Origin: Mauremys mutica
Lineage: Eukaryota > Chordata > Testudines > Geoemydidae
Length of the DNA: 64,000 nucleotides
Assembly: GCF_020497125.1 (NCBI RefSeq)
Contig: NC_059075.1
Span: forward strand, 56,563,321 to 56,627,320
Direction of reading: 5' to 3'
This document shows, one piece after another, positions 9,906 to 21,356 of this stretch. Under the pieces are notes generated by a model. It was not told where the DNA came from. It made no database searches and saw only the letters and a program-made list of their open reading frames with translations. The position numbers and the translations under genes are program-made. Numbering within the stretch: the stretch's first letter is position 1; each line of letters begins with the position of its first letter.

Positions 9906-12859
9906 CTAAAGGAAAGGACAACAGTCAAGTGAGTACAATGAGAGCAAGGCAGTGGCAAATTTCATACAAGCCTCCACTGCGGGTTAGAAAAGGAGGAGAG
10001 ATTTAAAAGGCAATTAGCTCCCTGGATTTGGGTTGGTGAAAAACATAACCCTCCCACTTGGCAAATGAACCAAAGAAACCTCTCTTTATCAAATATATTT
10101 CACCTCAAAAATATGCCTCTTTAGAGCATGGTTATAGAGCTCTTCATTTTTTGAAATCTATATATTTCAATCTTAATGTAAACATAATTCCCAAGCAAAG
10201 CAACAGGCATTCATATAATCTGACACTTCATCTAAAATCAAACAATGTACATTATAACACTGGGAAAATGTCCTAGTAATGACCATCCAGCCTATGGATA
10301 TTTACATTTGGGTACTATGATGAAAGTGAATAGATTTAAGCCCGTAGTCAAACCCTGAACAATTCTGGAAGACATTTAAAAACAAAACAAAACAAAAAAA
10401 AACACCTGTTAAGAAATAATGATAAAGCTCATGCCTGAAATAGCAGCATGATTTTACAGTGGAATATTTTATAGTTACATGTTTTGTTTCTACACTTAAC
10501 TACTCCTGTAAATGTTCACTTAGCAAGAAAAATTCAGTGTAAGTTACTAATGACTGTATTAACAACCTTATTGGTCAGACTTTCCAAGGTGGCCACTAAA
10601 ACTGCACCCATAATTCTGCAAGTGCCTATTATTAGATGCATATTTTTCACACCTAAAGGTTTTGTATGTACAAAAAGCTTCTGTGTTTACAAACATTTGA
10701 GTTTACCTTATTTGTACATACAAATTACAATTTTCATGAAAACATAAGCAATTGAGAAGGCACAAAAATCATAGATAAAATGTGTGCTCCAATTTGCATT
10801 TGCAAAGCTAAAGGCACCATTTTGAAATGCCTTTGAAAATATGGCCTGATAGTTTCCAGTCAGTGATTACCGCTCCGTTCAATAAAACGGTTAGTCGTTT
10901 CTAGGAATGTAAGTTGCACCCCACTGAAACATCTTCTAAGAGAGAACGTTAAAAATCATATGTGGGGTGAATTTTACTGATGGTGGAAGTAAGACACAGA
11001 TGGCATTGCCTGGAACAAAACTTAGTACAGTAAGCAGCAGTGCAGATCTCCTTCATGCACAGTTCGAACCCTGCAGTGAAACTCATGTTTTAACCCCTGT
11101 CGGTTCAGGTGCAAATATTAAATACTTATTCAATACAGTTTTTCATAACCCCCCAGGGTTTTTCATAACCAAAGCACTTAAGATATTAATTAATGAAATC
11201 TAGCCAAGGCCCTGTAAGGTAGGTTTTTAGAGTTAAATTGTTTCTGGTGTAAACCCACTCTGTGTTTATTACTGATAAGGAAGACAAGCTACAGGGGGAG
11301 TGATTTTAGTGTCAGAGCTGAAAGAAGAATTCAGGCATCCCTGACTCCAGGTCTGTGCTCCAAGGGGCGTTATACATGCCTAACGAAGAGACTAGAGCCC
11401 TCACGCCATAGCTTCAGCAATGAATCTCAATCCTTATCTGCAATTTCTCTGCCATTAGAGTGCTGTGTAGTTCATGACACTCATTTCACATGTCACGTAT
11501 GACCACGCTTGAAGCCAAATCACCAGAAATACAAAGCTAGTGTATGATGGTGCTGCTGATAGAGATGCTAAACACCCCCATCCATTCCTGTTGAAGTTAG
11601 ACTTCTTCACACAGCACGTATCAGCCTGTCTCCTATTTTGTCTAAATGTTCCTTCCCTTAGCTTTATTGTGTGACCTCATGGTCTCATTTTATGGGTCTA
11701 GGTAACAGGAAGGAACCGATTAGCTTACAATGTGCCCTTTGTCGATTCCCTTCCAACTCCCGTTCAAGCCAGGCTGCTACAGCATTATAGTGTCAGTGAA
11801 ACAAAAGTTACATGTAGTAGGTGTATTATTTTGGCTGGTGCCAAGAACGCACTCAGAACTGAACAGTGCACAAAATAAGGTCAGTCCCCACCCCACAGAG
11901 CTTACAGCATGGCACTTTCTGCTTTCAAAGCAGGGTACAGAGGGTAACTAATCAATGACAGTAGCTGAATTCATCAATTAATTAAAAATATCTCCACTTA
12001 CAGCAGTTAGTCAGCGTGTAAGGGGAGTGGAAGTGAACAGACTTCTTTTTTTCCACCCTGGATTTCCATTGCAAACTTTTGAAGGGAAAAAGAAATCACA
12101 AAGTAATGAATGTCAGCTTGTGGGCTAGCACCCAGCACTAGGCGGTGTTCCCATGTGAGAGGACTGGCACCAAAGTGATGACTTCTCATACACCACACTA
12201 TAGACTAAAGCACGTTACCCCAAAGCGACAGGTGACTAGATTTTTTAGACAGAATAAGAGATCCACAGGCTCGGACATTCCTGCAACAGCAACCACAGGG
12301 GAGGCAAGATCACTCCAGCAGCTTTCCTGCTAGGCCACCCCACTTATTACAACTTTCGGTAATAAGTAATATTCTCAGTCCACCCCGCTTTTCAAAGCAA
12401 GACAAAAGCCCAGCTCCAGCTGGGAAAGTTACAATCAAGATGGGGAAATAGGATCTTTTAACCCCCCCATTTCCCTCCCCTCTTTCCCCCGGGGTAATTG
12501 GGTAGGAAAGCGATGGGCTTTAGACACGCTAATGCCGCAGCCTGGATTTCAAGCTTCAGGGCACTGCTTTCCCTTGCAGGTCACTTCCCAGCCTCCCTGC
12601 AAGCGCGGCAGCAAGGCAGCTCTGGCCAAGCCGCCCAGGCTCCAGCCCAGCGCGGGCTCTCCGGAGCCAGGAGCGGGTCTGGGCGCCGCTAACTCTGCCT
12701 TTCAGCGCGCGTGCGGGAGGGGGGCCCCGGGAACAGCCCCGGCCCATCCATTTGCCCCGCATTCCCTCCCGCCCGCATCTGCCGCCTCTTCATCCCCTCG
12801 CGCCGCCAGGGAGCTCCCGCCCGGAGAGGGATCCCGAAGCAAAGTCCCGGCTCGCTTAC
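9906..12859 (-). other. RASGRP1 intron 1
   Basis: This intron of 2954 bp is bounded by GTAAGC after exon 1 (12859 downward) and TTTAG before exon 2 (9906). Most of it is unique and AT-rich until the CpG-rich zone above 12480. No mobile element with clear ends is seen, unlike intron 2. Confidence 0.85.
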
Positions 12860-12891
12860 GGGTTCTCTTTCCTCTTCCCTAAGGTTCCCAT
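12860..12891 (-). CDS. RASGRP1: RASGRP1 coding exon 1 (start codon to first splice donor)
   Basis: The minus strand reads ATG at 12891 and encodes MGTLGKRKEN plus CC, then a GTAAGC donor at 12859. MGTLGK is the known N-terminal start of RASGRP1. The two leftover bases CC join the first G of exon 2 to make Pro and keep the frame into KPAQGC. The start is preceded by in-frame TGA at 12939-12937, so no longer N-terminus is possible in this frame from an unspliced leader. The exon is too short for ordinary open-frame searches and is recognised through splice phase and protein match. Confidence 0.92.
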
Positions 12892-12998
12892 CTCGGAGCC
12901 AGCCTCAGCCCTGCCGGGATCACATGGCGAGCGGGGTCACCAGGAGCAGCGAGGTCTCTGGGGAGCAGCCCCGGGCATCGCATCGCATCGCATCGCAT
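12879..12998 (-). promoter_or_regulatory. Cluster of upstream AUGs and an AUG-stop element ahead of RASGRP1
   Basis: A (CGATG)-type pentanucleotide run gives five ATGs on the minus strand starting at 12998, 12993, 12988, 12983 and 12978. Because the period is 5, they fall in all three frames. One frame runs 40 codons and ends at TAG 12881-12879, overlapping the main start. One ends at TGA 12939-12937. One runs from 12988 to TGA 12922-12920. A minimal ATG-TGA lies at 12925-12920, 28 bases before the main ATG. All this matters only if the mature leader includes it. Confidence 0.6.
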
Positions 12999-13200
12999 CG
13001 CTCCTCCCCACTCGCTCTGTTTCCACCCCCCGAGCAGCTTCTCTAGAGAAGCAGTTGCGAGCGGTGCAGCGGCAGCCGCCGCCAGCTGTGACGAATGAGG
13101 GCGAAGATCTTATCGCCAGAAGGAAGCGCTCAGCTGCTCTTCTCCGAAGCCGCCGCGCTTAACAGGTACGGAACCGCAGCAGAGTCCTGCTCGCGCGGGC

Positions 13201-13205
<5 letters not shown>

Positions 13206-13238
<33 letters not shown>
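13206..13238. repeat. (GCA)11 trinucleotide repeat
   Basis: Eleven uninterrupted GCA units lie about 315 bp upstream of the RASGRP1 start codon, within the CpG-rich region. On the RASGRP1 strand it reads (TGC)n. A nearby (TTTC)n tract lies at 13411-13431. Confidence 0.95.
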
Positions 13239-13239
<1 letters not shown>

Positions 13240-13599
13240 GTTCCAGGGCAGGGCTCTGTCTGCAACGCGCTTGCTTACCCTGGCGGGCCGAGAGGGCTTC
13301 AAAGCCCAGCGGAGTTTCATGCTAACCGGGGAGACTCATTTTCCATTTTCAGTGGAACACAGTTTTGGGTTTGGTTCGTTTGGGGGTTTTTTTAAATGGC
13401 TTTTCTTTTTTTCTTTCTTTCTTTCTTTCTTTTTTTCCCCCAGAATTTTGGTCACTATGGCAGCCAAAAACTGGTTCCGAAAATGTTCAGGATTTTAACA
13501 AAATCCCAAAAAACTTCAAAGAACTTATTCACTGCAAACTAAATACTGTTAATTTTTGCTGATTCTACGCGCACACACAAATCCTTTCCCAGCCACCTG

Positions 13600-13735
13600 T
13601 ATTATAAACGCATTCAGACCCTCTAGTCCCCCTATCAATTGATAACATACCCTAGCCTCCCTGGATCTCAGCTTTCTCACCTGTAGAATGGGGATAAAGA
13701 TGCCTGGCCACTTCGGTCAGATGTTTTCAGATCTA
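13600..13735 (+). repeat. CORE-SINE/MIR-like fragment
   Basis: CTCAGCTTTCTCACCTGTAG followed by AATGGGGATAAAGATG resembles the conserved 3' portion of MIR-type SINEs. The fragment is short and old. Confidence 0.45.
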
Positions 13736-13944
13736 TCCGTTAAGAGATCTCTCTATATACTAAGAATTCTTCTAGTTATTTATATAACACAGTAGGTGTG
13801 CCTGGAGCTTACAGGCAAGGAAAAAACAAAAGAGTTGCCCTTCTGCAAGTCAAGGTAAGCAAGAAGCAGAGTGGGGGAGAGGGAAATGGCAGAAGAAATG
13901 CCAGATCCAAGGAAGCCCCATGTGGAGACCATGTTCCATTAGAA

Positions 13945-14586
13945 CAGGGGCAGGCAAACTTTTTGGCCTGAGGGCCACATCAGGTTTCCGAAATTGTATG
14001 GAGGGCCAGTTCCCCAAACAGCCAGGTGTGGCCTGGCCCCTGCTCCCTGCCCCCTATCCACCCCCACCCCCACAACAGCCCCTCCCAGGACGCCTGCCCC
14101 ATCCAACCCCCCACTCCCTGTCCTCTGACCAGCACCGGATTCCCCACCCCTGACTGTCCCCTGCCATCCCATCCAACCTCCTCTCTCCTTCCTGACTGCC
14201 CCCCCGGAACTCCTGCCCCATTCAACCCCCCTGTTCCCTGCCCTCTGACCGTCCCAACCCCTATCCACACCCCTGACCACCACCCCAAACTCCTCTGCCC
14301 TCTATCCAACCCTCTCCCCCGCTCCCTGCCCCCTTACTGCGCTGCCTGGCGGTGCTAAGTAGCTGTGCCACCTGACTGCAGCCAGCCACACCACTGCGCA
14401 GCCCGGGGCACCGGGTCAGGTCGCAGCTCTGCAGCCCCACTGCCCAGAGCATTGTGCTGGCGGTGCAGTGAGCTGAGGCTCCGGGGGAGGGGGAACAGTA
14501 GGGGAGGGGTTGTGGGCTAGCTTCCCCAGCCGGGAGCTCATGGGCCCAGCAGGAGGGTCCTGCAGACCGCAGTTTGCCCACCTCTG
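13945..14586. mobile_element. hAT-type non-autonomous element
   Basis: Ends are CAGGGGCAGGCAAACT and AGTTTGCCCACCTCTG, with perfect 8-bp target duplication CATTAGAA at 13937-13944 and 14587-14594. The interior is C-rich low-complexity DNA without a transposase. Confidence 0.92.
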
Positions 14587-14668
14587 CATTAGAATCATAA
14601 GATTAGACGGGCCCACAAGAGTCATCTAGTCTAACCCCCTGCCAAGATGCAGGATTTGTTGTCTAACC

Positions 14669-14979
14669 CAGGGGTCGGCAACCTTTCAGAAGTGCTGTGC
14701 TGAGTCTTCATTTATTCACTCTAATTTAAGGTTTCGTGTGCCAGTAATACTTTTTAACATTTTTAGAAGATCTCTTTCTAGAATTCTATAATATATAACT
14801 AAACTATTGTTGTATGTAAAGTAAATAAGGTTTTTAAAATGTTTAAGAAGCTTTATTTAAAATAAAATTAAAATGCAGAGCCCCCCGGACCAGTGGCCAG
14901 AACCCGGGCAATGTGAGTGCCACTGAAAATCAGCTCACGTGCCACCTTTGGCACACCTGCCATAGGTTGCCTACCCCTG
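14669..14979 (+). mobile_element. hAT-type MITE (about 310 bp family), copy 1
   Basis: Ends are CAGGGGTCGGCAACC and GGTTGCCTACCCCTG. The target duplication is GTCTAACC at 14661-14668 and GTCTAAAC at 14980-14987, 7 of 8 matching. The family recurs at 22160 and, inverted, at 28819. Confidence 0.93.
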
Positions 14980-15233
14980 GTCTAAACCATCTAAGGCAGA
15001 TGGCTGTCCAGCCTCGTTTTGAAAATCTCCAGTGAAGAAGATTCCACAGCCTCCCTAGGCAGTCCGTTCCATTGTCCTACTGTTCTTACAGTTAGGAATT
15101 TTTTCCCAAGATTCAGTCTAAATCTGCTATGCTGTAGTTTGAACCCACTGTTTCTTGTCCTGCCCTCTGTGGACAAAGAACTACTTCCATCTTTTTTGTG
15201 GGAGCCTTTCAAGTATCTGAAAACAGCTATCAT

Positions 15234-15922
15234 TGTTGTAGGAGCAGCAGTGATCTGTATGCTATGCTCAAAAGGTCTGTATGCTCAAAAGGTCTGTTAT
15301 ACTCCCCCCCCCCCTTTTTGTCTCCTCTCCCTCTCTGAATACCTGTGAGTGGCTTTCCCTCTCCCCCTCCCTCCTGGAATGCTTGTGGGATGATTGGGCT
15401 GGTTGAACAGCTGGAAGATCAGAAGAGCTCCCAGGTAGACAAGGTGTCTGGGACTCTAATTAAGTGGGACTCACACACCCAATGTATGGACATTGCCCGA
15501 GGTGGAGTGTGACCAACCAGATGCAGCCAAGTCATCTCTAGTCGCAGGCCATGAGGAGCAGGTCCTTAAAAGGGGAAGGGGCCCTGTGCTCAGGAGTGCA
15601 CTCAAAAGCTTCTACCTCCCATTAAGGTCCCTTCGCCCGGACTGCCTGGCCAGTGGTTCGCTGCGTTGCATTCCATTGTGCCTCGGGAAGACTTACCTTC
15701 ATCGCACCGTCCATCGCTGTGTTATGGGACACTTACCTTGAAGGATCCTGACATCTCCAGTGCCATGCCTGTCCTGGGAGCGTGAGTATGCGAGTGTGAA
15801 TGGGACACCCCTACCCCCTTTTGAGCTTAGCTATCGATATAATAAACGTGCTGCTTTCTTCCAGACTCTGGTGGGTCATTAGTCCTCCCTAAGCTTACTA
15901 GCTGGCTCAATTTCAGGTAACA
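15234..15922 (+). mobile_element. Solo LTR of an endogenous retrovirus-type element
   Basis: The 689-bp sequence starts TGTTG and ends TAACA, flanked by an exact 5-bp duplication ATCAT (15229-15233 and 15923-15927) inside a CR1 copy. It holds a polyadenylation signal AATAAA at 15841-15846 and a TTAAAAG box near 15566. No internal viral genes are present, so it is the product of LTR-LTR recombination. Confidence 0.85.
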
Positions 15923-16078
15923 ATCATATCCCCCCTTAATCTCTTTTTCCAAATGGAACATACCCAGTTCCTTCAGCCTTTGGTCATATTGTATGCATTC
16001 TATTCCTTTGATCATTGATCTGGAGGAGGCAGGGCTGTAGTGGGCAGCCATTCTCCACATCATAATCCTCTTCAACCA

Positions 16079-17214
16079 TTACTCCTGGGGGAATTCTGCA
16101 CCACTGCACATGCACAGAATTTATATCCCCCACAGATTTCTTTGCTTCCCCACAGAAAAATGACTTTCTGATGGGGAAGCAAAAGGAAGGCACAAGAGTG
16201 GTCATGCGACCCTCCTCAGCAGTATGTTTCGGGTGCCCAGGGCAGCCGCCAGAGAGGTAAATCACTGTGGGGCAGGAGGCGGAACTGGGGAAGACCCGGC
16301 TGATGGCTCTGACCCTGTGCCAGGCTCAGCTGCTAGTCTGGGCTGGGGGGACGGGACTCCCTCTTTCCCTGCACGGCATCAAGGGCCAGATCAGACCCAC
16401 CCCCACCCAGGACTTCCTGCACCCATCACTCCTCAGCTGCAGGGAGAAGGATCCTCCATCCGCCCAACCCCCATGCATCCAGACCCCATCATACCCAGAC
16501 CCTTCTGCTGAGCCTCACCTCCCCCCCACACACTCAGAAGCCCCCCAGTGAGTCTCCCTGCACCTGGACCACCCCAACGAGTCACCCGCATCCAGATCCC
16601 CACCCCACCAATCCCCAACCAATTGCACCTGGATCCCTACCCCACAACCTCAGTATCTGGACCCCACACTGAGCCCACCACGTGCAAACCCCCCTCACCC
16701 CCAGGCGCTCTCCAGCTGATCCCCAACAACCTCCATCTGGACCCCCCTGTAGAGTCCCATTACCATTGCACTCAGAACCCCCTAACAGGCCCCTGTGCAT
16801 CCAGAACTCTCCACACCCAGATTCCCCACTGAGCCACCTGTACCCAGATTGCCCCACAGAGAACCCTCTCAACCCACACCAGGATACCCCCATACTAAGC
16901 CCCTCCACACTTGGATCCTGCCTTGCTGAGCCTACCTGGTGCACCTGGCACAGATGGGCAGGGCCCTGGGGTGTCTCTGAGGCAGGCTCGTCCTTACGCT
17001 GTGTCACAGTTCGGTGGAGCCACACCACTGAGTCAGTGTCCAGGGGTAGGTGGAGAGCTGCACAGTCATCTCCCACCTCTGTGCAACCAGTGGCCTGTGC
17101 TCCCCAGTGCCATGCTGGAGCCTTCATATTTATTTGACAAATAACATTTGCAGAATTTTAAAATATTATGCATAGAATTTTTAATTTTTTGGTGCAGAAT
17201 GCCCTCAGGAGTAA
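16079..17214. mobile_element. DNA-transposon-derived element with 25-bp terminal inverted repeats
   Basis: The left end TTACTCCTGGGGGAATTCTG and the right end CAGAATGCCCTCAGGAGTAA are inverted matches. The interior is C-rich without a recognisable transposase, so open frames in it are not counted as genes. Target duplication is unclear. Confidence 0.75.
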
Positions 17215-17387
17215 ATCATGCAGGAATTCCAGCAAGAAACTAAATGTTCCAAAACTTCACTAACACAGTTAAGGTTGCCCAGTGGCAGACACGCAGTAAA
17301 CCCCTGAAGGGGAAGGTCACTGGAGGATCCATCCTATGCTGTTGTGAAGGCTGGAGGGATTGAGGAACTCTGTGTGAGCATGAAAAA

Positions 17388-17665
17388 CAGGAGTACTTGT
17401 GGCACCTTAAAGACTAACAAATTTATTGTAGCATGAGCTTTCGTGAGCTAAAGCTCACTTCTTCGGATGCATAGAATGGAACACACAGACAGGAGATATT
17501 TATACATACAGAGAACATGAAAAGGTGGAAGTATGCATACCAACAGGCAGAGTCTAATCAATTGAGATGAGCTATCGTTAGCAGGAGGAAAAAAAACTTT
17601 TTGAAGTGATAATTAAGATGGCCCATAGAAGGTGTGAGGAGAACTTAACATAGGGAAATAGATTC
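17388..17665 (-). mobile_element. Penelope-like element 3' region, minus strand
   Basis: On the minus strand it carries the same AT-rich 3' region as 2520-2797, a hammerhead-like fold (17466-17430) and the tail TTAGTCTTTAAGGTGCCACA. There is no coding part. Confidence 0.85.
17430..17466 (-). ncRNA. hammerhead-ribozyme-like fold, copy 2
   Basis: The minus strand reads CCGAAGA, extra A, stem II GTGAGC-TTTA-GCTCAC, GAAA, stem III AGC-TCAT-GCT, then A. Stem II differs from copy 1 by a paired change that keeps the helix. Confidence 0.5.
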
Positions 17666-17811
17666 AATGTGTGAGCATGCTGATTTAGAATTATTTCTCA
17701 TTCAAAATAAATAATTCCTGCCCTTAGTTTCACTGTGCGACCTCCTGGTCCTTGTTTTATGGGACAGAGTAAAAAAAGAGGGACTGATCCATTTTCATTG
17801 TCCTCTTACCT

Positions 17812-18531
17812 CAGAGGTGGGCAAACTACGGCCTGTGGGACCCTCCTGCCCGGCCCCTGAGCTCCTGTCCCAGGAGGCTAGTCCCCGGCCCCTCCCCTGC
17901 TGTTTCCCCTCCCCAGCAGCCTCAGCTCACTGTGCCAGTGATGCAGAGCCGGCCTGACTCAGTGCTCTGGGTGGTGTGGCTGTAGCGACACCAGCCACCG
18001 GTGCTCCAGGCAGCGCGGTAAGGGGGCAGGGAGCAGGGGGGTTGGATAGAGGGCAGAGTTGTTCAGGGTGGTGGGGGGCAGGGGTGTGAATAGGGGTCCG
18101 GGTGGTCAGATGGCGGGGAACAGGGGGGTTGAATAGGGGCAGGTGTCCCAGGGGAGCATTCAGGAAGGAGAGGAGGGGTTGGATGGAGAGGCCAGGGGGC
18201 AGTCAGGGGCAGGAGTTCTGGGGGTGGCCAGGGAGAAGGGGTGGTTGGATGGGGCAGGGGTCCCAGTCAGGAAGGAAAGAAGGGGTTGGATGGGGCGGTG
18301 GGGGGAAGTCAGGGGTGGGGGGTCTGGGGGTGCTCAGGGGATAGTGAGGGGTGGATGGGCCAGGGGTCCCGGGGGGGCCATCAAGGGGTGAGAAGCGGGG
18401 GCGGGGGTTTGATTGGGGGCAAGGGCCAGGCCATGCCTGGCTGTTTGGGGAGACAGCCTCCCCTAACTGGCCCTCCATACAATTTCAGAAACCTGATGTG
18501 GCCCTCAGGCCAAAAGGTTTGCCCGCCCCCG
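17812..18531. mobile_element. hAT-type non-autonomous element
   Basis: Ends are CAGAGGTGGGCAAACT and AGGTTTGCCCGCCCCCG. The target duplication is TCTTACCT at 17804-17811 and TCTTACTT at 18532-18539, 7 of 8 matching. It is the inverse orientation of the 13945 family, with a G-rich interior. Confidence 0.88.
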
Positions 18532-18539
18532 TCTTACTT

Positions 18540-19967
18540 GGCTTAAATAAAAGGACCTAAAATTCTTTTTCATTCTGTGAGGTAACAAATCCTTTCGCCC
18601 AATCAGGCATAAAATCTGCTTTCCGTCTCTTACATAGGGGACAATCTGAGCCAAGGTTCTTGCCTTGAGGGATTTAAAATCTAAATTAATTAGGATGTAT
18701 TGAAGGCTCTGAAGTTGTAGTTTAGAAGGATGTTGGTAATGGATATTATGTGACTTCAGAGGAATGACTATCTCAACATATTCATTTTCAGCCTAAAAAG
18801 CCACTGGCAGGTGAGTGAGGTGGCTCAAGAAATCTTTAATCGAATACAAAGGTCATTAATTCAAGTCTGACTAGTTTGGTAGTGGCTGAAAGAAGTTACC
18901 TTCCAAATGTTCTGTGGGTTATGTGAAATGAGTTGTTGAGTTCAGTTCCCAGTGGTCAGGTCACATCAAAATTCACCATCCCAGTTAGTACTAATTAGCA
19001 TCCTCATATACAGTCCTGTCAGAAAGTCCAAGGGCTGAATTGAGCATAGAAACTGAATTGCCCATTCTGTTCTAGAGGTGGTGACTTGAAGCAGCACATT
19101 GGTGGGATGGGAGAGCATTCACTGGCAGTGCCTTCCCTGTTTAGTGAATAATTATACATCTCCTAGGCCATCAATACAACACTGTTCATGAGGAACAAAT
19201 GAACCAATCATTTAACTGCTCTGCTGAATTCTATGTCAGCCATAACAGTGCATTATTTTACAATATCAAACCTCTGGACTTTCAGGGAGAGCCTCAAATG
19301 TTGAACTTGGTCACAGCAGCCCCCTCTCCTTCCCAAACCACATTTCTGCGAATAAAGGAGCATCCTTTACCCTCTAGCACACGTTAAAAGCAATGGCATG
19401 AAATTGCATCGCTTTGTATGGGCAAAGTTCCTTCTCAGAGAGTGCCTGATATAAAAATGAGAGTTAGTGGCCCTTTCCAAATCCATTTTAATTATCAACT
19501 AAAATCTCATTTTGTTAATGTCTGTCAAATATAGAAATTATAGTTCAGATTTGGTGAAAAGATTTATAAGAGTCAGTAAGGATTTATGACTCAGACTTTC
19601 AAGACCAGGATACTCAGAGATGTGTCTGTAGATAAGAATGGTGCCATACAGTAGGTCATTGTTTGTTTAAAAATGCAATTGGATGAAGGACTAAAGAGTG
19701 GCCTCAAGTTGTGATTCAGAGTTTCAGCTGAAATTGCAAACATTAGTCATAATGCTAATAGCAGTAAATACATGTTGTGAAAGCATAAGGCATTGTACTT
19801 TCCAGTACTTCTTTAGGGACTGTTGCTCTCTAGCTGGTAGATGTTCCCAGAACATCCTTGATTGGTGCTGTTCTGTCCCTCACTCCACTTCTCACTCCCT
19901 CTTCTCTCCTCATCATGCTGCTAGAGCCTTGAGGGGCTTGAAAAACTATGTAAGAGATTCTCTGAAG
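18540..19967. other. Intergenic stretch without a supported gene
   Basis: Mostly unique AT-moderate sequence. Nothing with splice sites, repeat ends or coding character stands out. Confidence 0.4.
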
Positions 19968-20382
19968 CAGTGCCGGCTTTAGGAAGTGCGGGGCCCAATT
20001 CGAACTGTTTCGACGGGGCCCCGGCAGGGATGACTAAAACAAAAAAACACACACACACACACACACACACGTAAAAAAACACGTGGGGCTTGTACTCACC
20101 GGGTGGTGCTCCAAGTCTTCGGGGGCACTTCGGCGGTGGGTCCTTCACTCGCTCCAGGTCTTCGGCGGCACTGAAGGACCCACTGCCGAAGTGCCGCCAA
20201 AGACCCAGAGCAAGCGAAGGACCCGCCGCCGAAGTGCCACCGAACACCCAGAGCACTGCCAGGTGAGTAAAAATTAGAAAGGCGCCTCTAGCCAGGGAAG
20301 GGATTCTCACTGGGCGCGGGGTCCTCTTAGGCAAGGGGCCCGATTCGGGGGAATTGGTGGAATAGGCCTAAAGCCGGCCCTG
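19968..20382. mobile_element. hAT-type element with CAGTGCCGGCTTTAGG ends
   Basis: Ends are CAGTGCCGGCTTTAGG and CCTAAAGCCGGCCCTG, with perfect 8-bp duplication CTCTGAAG at 19960-19967 and 20383-20390. It contains a CA microsatellite at about 20046-20071 and inverted pieces of the motif CTTCGGCGG. Confidence 0.92.
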
Positions 20383-20578
20383 CTCTGAAGAACCACCTGC
20401 ATAACCACCAGTGCTCATTAATCACAACCCTTTGCTGCTGCACAATAAACGGCTCATGTTTGGGTGCTGGGACTGTATTATCAAAGGTAACTCAGTCATC
20501 ATACTGCCATCCTGCCTAAGGCTGGGATCCAGTCAGCTTGCATAAGCCAGCCAATGTAGGCTTTGACAGCGAGGTTCA

Positions 20579-21355
20579 GTGTCACAGTTTCAGGATTAAT
20601 GGCACCTGTATTTCCCTTCCATTGTCCATCAAGGGCACCCACTTAAGGTGTCCCGCTCCCAGACAGCACCTCTCTTGGATGGAGAACCACATCTCTCCCC
20701 ATCCTGACCGGGATTTTAAGGCTTCACAGCCCCTGCCATCCTCTGTGATATCCCCAGCAGAACAGACTGGCTAACAGACAGCCCCTGCACTTTGTTTTCT
20801 CTCCGCAGGCAATAACAGTGTTTTTACCAGCAGTTAATACACCACTTTTCCTAAGCAAACACATTCAATCTTCAGGTAAAAACATTACAGAGAAAACATA
20901 ATAAAAACAGATTTAAGCACAGTAAACATAACAGGACTCACCGATCAGTCTTATGGGGCCCAAACTGGCCAAAGTCTTTTCAACCCTTCCACAAGGGTTG
21001 CCTCCCCTCCCCCATGAACAGATGATCCTGTCTATTTGCTGGATCAGAAAGAATGCCTGAGTCAGTTTAAACCCAGCTGTTTTACATCAAAAGCCCTTTC
21101 TTTGTCTGTTGGTCTCTGGAAAACCCAGTTAGAAGCAATATATGCAGCCTCTGCAGTGGGAGGTACCTCTCTGGAGGTGTATACAACCTAAGTGATTCAT
21201 CTTAATCACCCCCGCTGTTTTTTGGTTCCTGGAGCTTCCCCCTAGAGCTGCATACAGTCCCTGGCCCATAGTGATACATAAACCATTCATACATTGAATA
21301 CATTATGGTCCCCAAAGATATTGCATGTGGTTGCAATATCCATCACTTGACAGTA
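20579..21355. repeat. LTR-like interspersed repeat, uncertain
   Basis: The segment starts TGTCACAGTTTC and ends ATCACTTGACA, the TG...CA pattern of LTRs. No matching target duplication is seen at the edges, so class and boundaries are tentative. Confidence 0.35.
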
Positions 21356-21356
21356 G

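Larger units (their letters stand above)
12480..13330 (-). promoter_or_regulatory. RASGRP1: CpG-rich promoter region of RASGRP1
   Basis: GC and CpG content rise sharply here against AT-rich flanks. The region surrounds the RASGRP1 start codon at 12891. No TATA box is evident just upstream on the minus strand, which suits a CpG-island promoter with dispersed starts. It includes a (GCA)11 run at 13206-13238. A donor-like AGG|GTAAGC (exon side ending at 13279) could mark an upstream non-coding exon. The transcription start cannot be fixed from sequence. Confidence 0.75.
14587..16065 (-). mobile_element. CR1 LINE 3' portion, minus strand, split by a hAT and a solo LTR
   Basis: The CR1 3' end begins near 14590 and reads into the C-terminal part of its reverse-transcriptase ORF (minus, 14991-15233, with a SLEIFKTRLD motif typical of CR1 ends). 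It is interrupted by a hAT element (14669-14979) and by an LTR (15234-15922), after which CR1 sequence resumes at 15928. It is 5'-truncated and non-coding. Confidence 0.85.

Noticed and set aside
13274..13279. Splice-donor-like AGG|GTAAGC on the minus strand upstream of RASGRP1 exon 1, as an alternative coding first exon
   Set aside because: Its phase does not fit exon 2 with any convincing start. It may at most mark a non-coding leader exon, noted under the promoter.
12532..13325. Plus-strand open frames through the CpG-rich region, one with a poly-Ala run
   Set aside because: High GC removes stop codons. The poly-Ala is just the GCA repeat. No splice or start evidence on this strand, and the region is explained by the RASGRP1 promoter.
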